From Dyadobacter pollutisoli (GTDB lineage: Bacteria > Bacteroidota > Bacteroidia > Cytophagales > Spirosomataceae), in assembly GCF_026625565.1 (NCBI RefSeq), contig NZ_CP112998.1, positions 4,714,501 to 4,778,500 of the forward strand: a DNA stretch of 64,000 nucleotides, given 5' to 3'. The number at the start of each line of letters is the position of its first letter. The first letter of the stretch is position 1. The notes beneath the pieces were generated by a model. The model worked only from the letters and a program-made list of their open reading frames with translations. It was not told where the DNA came from and made no database searches. Below, piece by piece: positions 62,336 through 64,000 of the stretch. A program made the translations under genes and the position numbers.

Positions 62336-64000
62336 ATGACCAAATATATTCCGTTCTTCTGCCTCATTTTTTGCTGTAACTCTTTATTTGCCCAGGAAAG
62401 TAAAATTGTCCCCGTACATTTAAAAAACGTCAAAACCAGTCAGGGTTTCTGGCACGACCGGCTCCAATCCGCTCAGAATGTGACCATTCCGCATGCGTTA
62501 CAACAATGCGAGGAGTCCGGCCGGATTAATAACTTCGCGGTGGCGGGAGGACTCAAAAAAGGGAAATTCGAAGGCGTCCGTTTCAATGATTCGGACGTTT
62601 TCAAAGTAGTGGAGGGAGCCTCGTATGTGCTTCAAAATCATTACGATCCAAAGCTGGATCATTACCTGGACAGCCTGATCACCCTTTTTGCAGCAGCCCA
62701 GGAACCCGACGGCTACCTCTACACGCTCCGTACGATCAACAAAGACACGACCGGCTCCTTCGACTGGATCGCCGGCCCTTACCGGTATTCTTTCGAAAAT
62801 GGCAGCCATGAGCTCTACAATGTGGGGCACCTTTATGAAGCAGCTGTTGCACACTACGAAGCTACCGGCAAAAAGAATTTATTGAATGTCGCCATCAAAA
62901 ACGCGGACCATCTCGTCAAAACCATTGGCCCTAAACCAGGTCAATTGGTAGTGGTTCCAGGTCACGAAGAAATCGAAATTGCATTAATCAGACTTTACCG
63001 AACAACCGGCAAAAAAGAGTACCTCAATCTGTCCCGTTTTTTTATCGACATGCGTGGTCGCTCCGACAAACGCACCCTGTTTTTGGACGAACACAAGCTT
63101 GGCCCTTCCTATTTTCAGGACCAGGTACCGTTTGTTCGCCAGCGCGAGGCGGTCGGCCATGCGGTACGTGCGCAATACCTGTACACGGCCGTCGCTGATA
63201 TGCTGACGCTCGAAAACAATCCCCAATACGAGACTGCCATTCACGCGATCTGGGATGATGCTACTCATAAAAAGCAATACATTACCGGCGGCGTGGGTGC
63301 GCGGGAAGACGGCGAGGCGTTTGACAAAGCTTACATCCTGCCCAATGACAATGCGTACGCGGAAACCTGTGCTGCCATTGCAAATATGCTTTGGAATCAT
63401 AAAATGTACCTTTCCACGGGTGAAGCCAAGTATATGGATGTTTTTGAACGTGTGCTTTATAATGGCTTTTTAGGCGGAATGTCGGTCAATGGTGATAAGT
63501 ATTTTTATGTTAATCCAATGGCTTCCAATGGTGTGAATGATTTCAAAAGTGGTCATGGCGCAGAGCGGCAGTCATGGTTCGGAACGGCCTGCTGCCCCAC
63601 CAATGTATCGCGTTTCCTTCCTTCCATGCCGGGTTACATTTACGCGACGCGTGGTAACGAGCTCGTCGTGAACCTGTTCGCTGATAATGAGGCTAATCTG
63701 ACAGTTGGCAATGTACCGGTCAAATTGACCCAGCAGACCAACTATCCATGGGAGGGAAATATCAAAATCACTGTTTACCCGGAAAAGCCAGCCACTTTTC
63801 CACTATCCATCCGCATTCCGGGTTGGGCTACCGGCGAGGCCATTCCCGGTAATTTGTACACTTATCAGGACAAACTTTCCAAGCCGGTCACATTATTGAT
63901 CAATGGAAAGAAAAGCGATGCTACCATTGAAAAAGGCTATCTCAAAATTACCCGCCCCTGGAAAAAGGGTGACCTAGTAGAACTGACGCTCGATATGCCT
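62336..64000 (+). CDS. GH127 beta-L-arabinofuranosidase-like glycoside hydrolase, 3' end beyond the window
   Basis: 555 codons visible, open to the window end. The start at 62336 gives a signal peptide (IPFFCLIFCCNSLFAQ, cleavage near residue 19). An in-frame ATG at 62279 would place 19 residues before it and is less likely. An (alpha/alpha)6-barrel-type repeat of helices fills residues 40-430. Motifs of GH127 are seen: ITGGVGA, AETC (Glu343, Cys345) and ACCPTN (Cys419-Cys420). In the studied family member a Glu and three Cys bind zinc and one Cys is the nucleophile, so this copy looks active. The visible end is the start of the C-terminal beta domains. It hydrolyses arabinofuranose-containing glycans (family inference). 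It begins 62 bp after the regulator; no functional link is evident. Confidence 0.92.
   Translation, partial: MTKYIPFFCLIFCCNSLFAQESKIVPVHLKNVKTSQGFWHDRLQSAQNVTIPHALQQCEESGRINNFAVAGGLKKGKFEGVRFNDSDVFKVVEGASYVLQNHYDPKLDHYLDSLITLFAAAQEPDGYLYTLRTINKDTTGSFDWIAGPYRYSFENGSHELYNVGHLYEAAVAHYEATGKKNLLNVAIKNADHLVKTIGPKPGQLVVVPGHEEIEIALIRLYRTTGKKEYLNLSRFFIDMRGRSDKRTLFLDEHKLGPSYFQDQVPFVRQREAVGHAVRAQYLYTAVADMLTLENNPQYETAIHAIWDDATHKKQYITGGVGAREDGEAFDKAYILPNDNAYAETCAAIANMLWNHKMYLSTGEAKYMDVFERVLYNGFLGGMSVNGDKYFYVNPMASNGVNDFKSGHGAERQSWFGTACCPTNVSRFLPSMPGYIYATRGNELVVNLFADNEANLTVGNVPVKLTQQTNYPWEGNIKITVYPEKPATFPLSIRIPGWATGEAIPGNLYTYQDKLSKPVTLLINGKKSDATIEKGYLKITRPWKKGDLVELTLDMP

Overview
The window comes from a Bacteroidota genome, most likely a Cytophagales/Spirosomaceae species of the Dyadobacter type. 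This is an inference from several features: many fused MacB/FtsX permeases of about 800 residues, an outer-membrane beta-barrel receptor with a carboxypeptidase-regulatory N-terminus, a DUF6249 protein, TAnnTTTG-like promoter boxes, weak ribosome binding sites and a GH127 enzyme. I saw no rRNA, tRNA, CRISPR array, transposase or phage gene.

The first 60.6 kb is dominated by 20 paralogous ABC transporter permeases, numbered P1 to P20 by position and all on the minus strand. They are served by only one visible ATPase (58457-59134) and one HlyD/MacA-like adaptor (59279-60589). Each permease is a tandem duplication within one chain: TM helix, periplasmic domain and three TM helices, repeated twice, with a (K/R)EVG(V/I)RK-type cytoplasmic motif in each half. 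No TolC-like outer-membrane partner lies in the window.

The array divides into five transcription units, read leftward: A (60589 to 42633: adaptor, ATPase, a small exported protein, P20-P15), B (P14, P13), C (P12, P11), D (P10-P6) and E (P5-P1, running off the left edge). Each unit starts with the same kind of regulatory region: a 16-bp palindrome of the type TGTCCG-N4-CGGACA, in four of five cases followed at 20-bp spacing by a second, often weaker copy, and then a TGGYAY -24-like element 43-66 bp closer to the gene. The gene divergent from unit A is a sigma-54-dependent NtrC-type response regulator (60906-62273), the obvious candidate to control all five units. Inside the units, 14 intergenic inverted repeats built from degenerate 7-bp GCCGANA units separate most neighbouring permeases.

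Two islands interrupt the array. One (25479-30182) has an outer-membrane receptor-like protein, a DUF6249 membrane protein, an ECF sigma factor with an anti-sigma-like partner, and a small LTxxQ-type exported protein; the sigma gene and the DUF6249 gene have matching divergent ECF-type promoters. The other (35548-37307) has a KirBac-type potassium channel, a zeta-toxin-like P-loop kinase and a 71-residue partner ORF. A small putative lipoprotein sits at 12310-12726. The right edge holds the response regulator and the first 555 codons of a GH127 beta-L-arabinofuranosidase-like enzyme.
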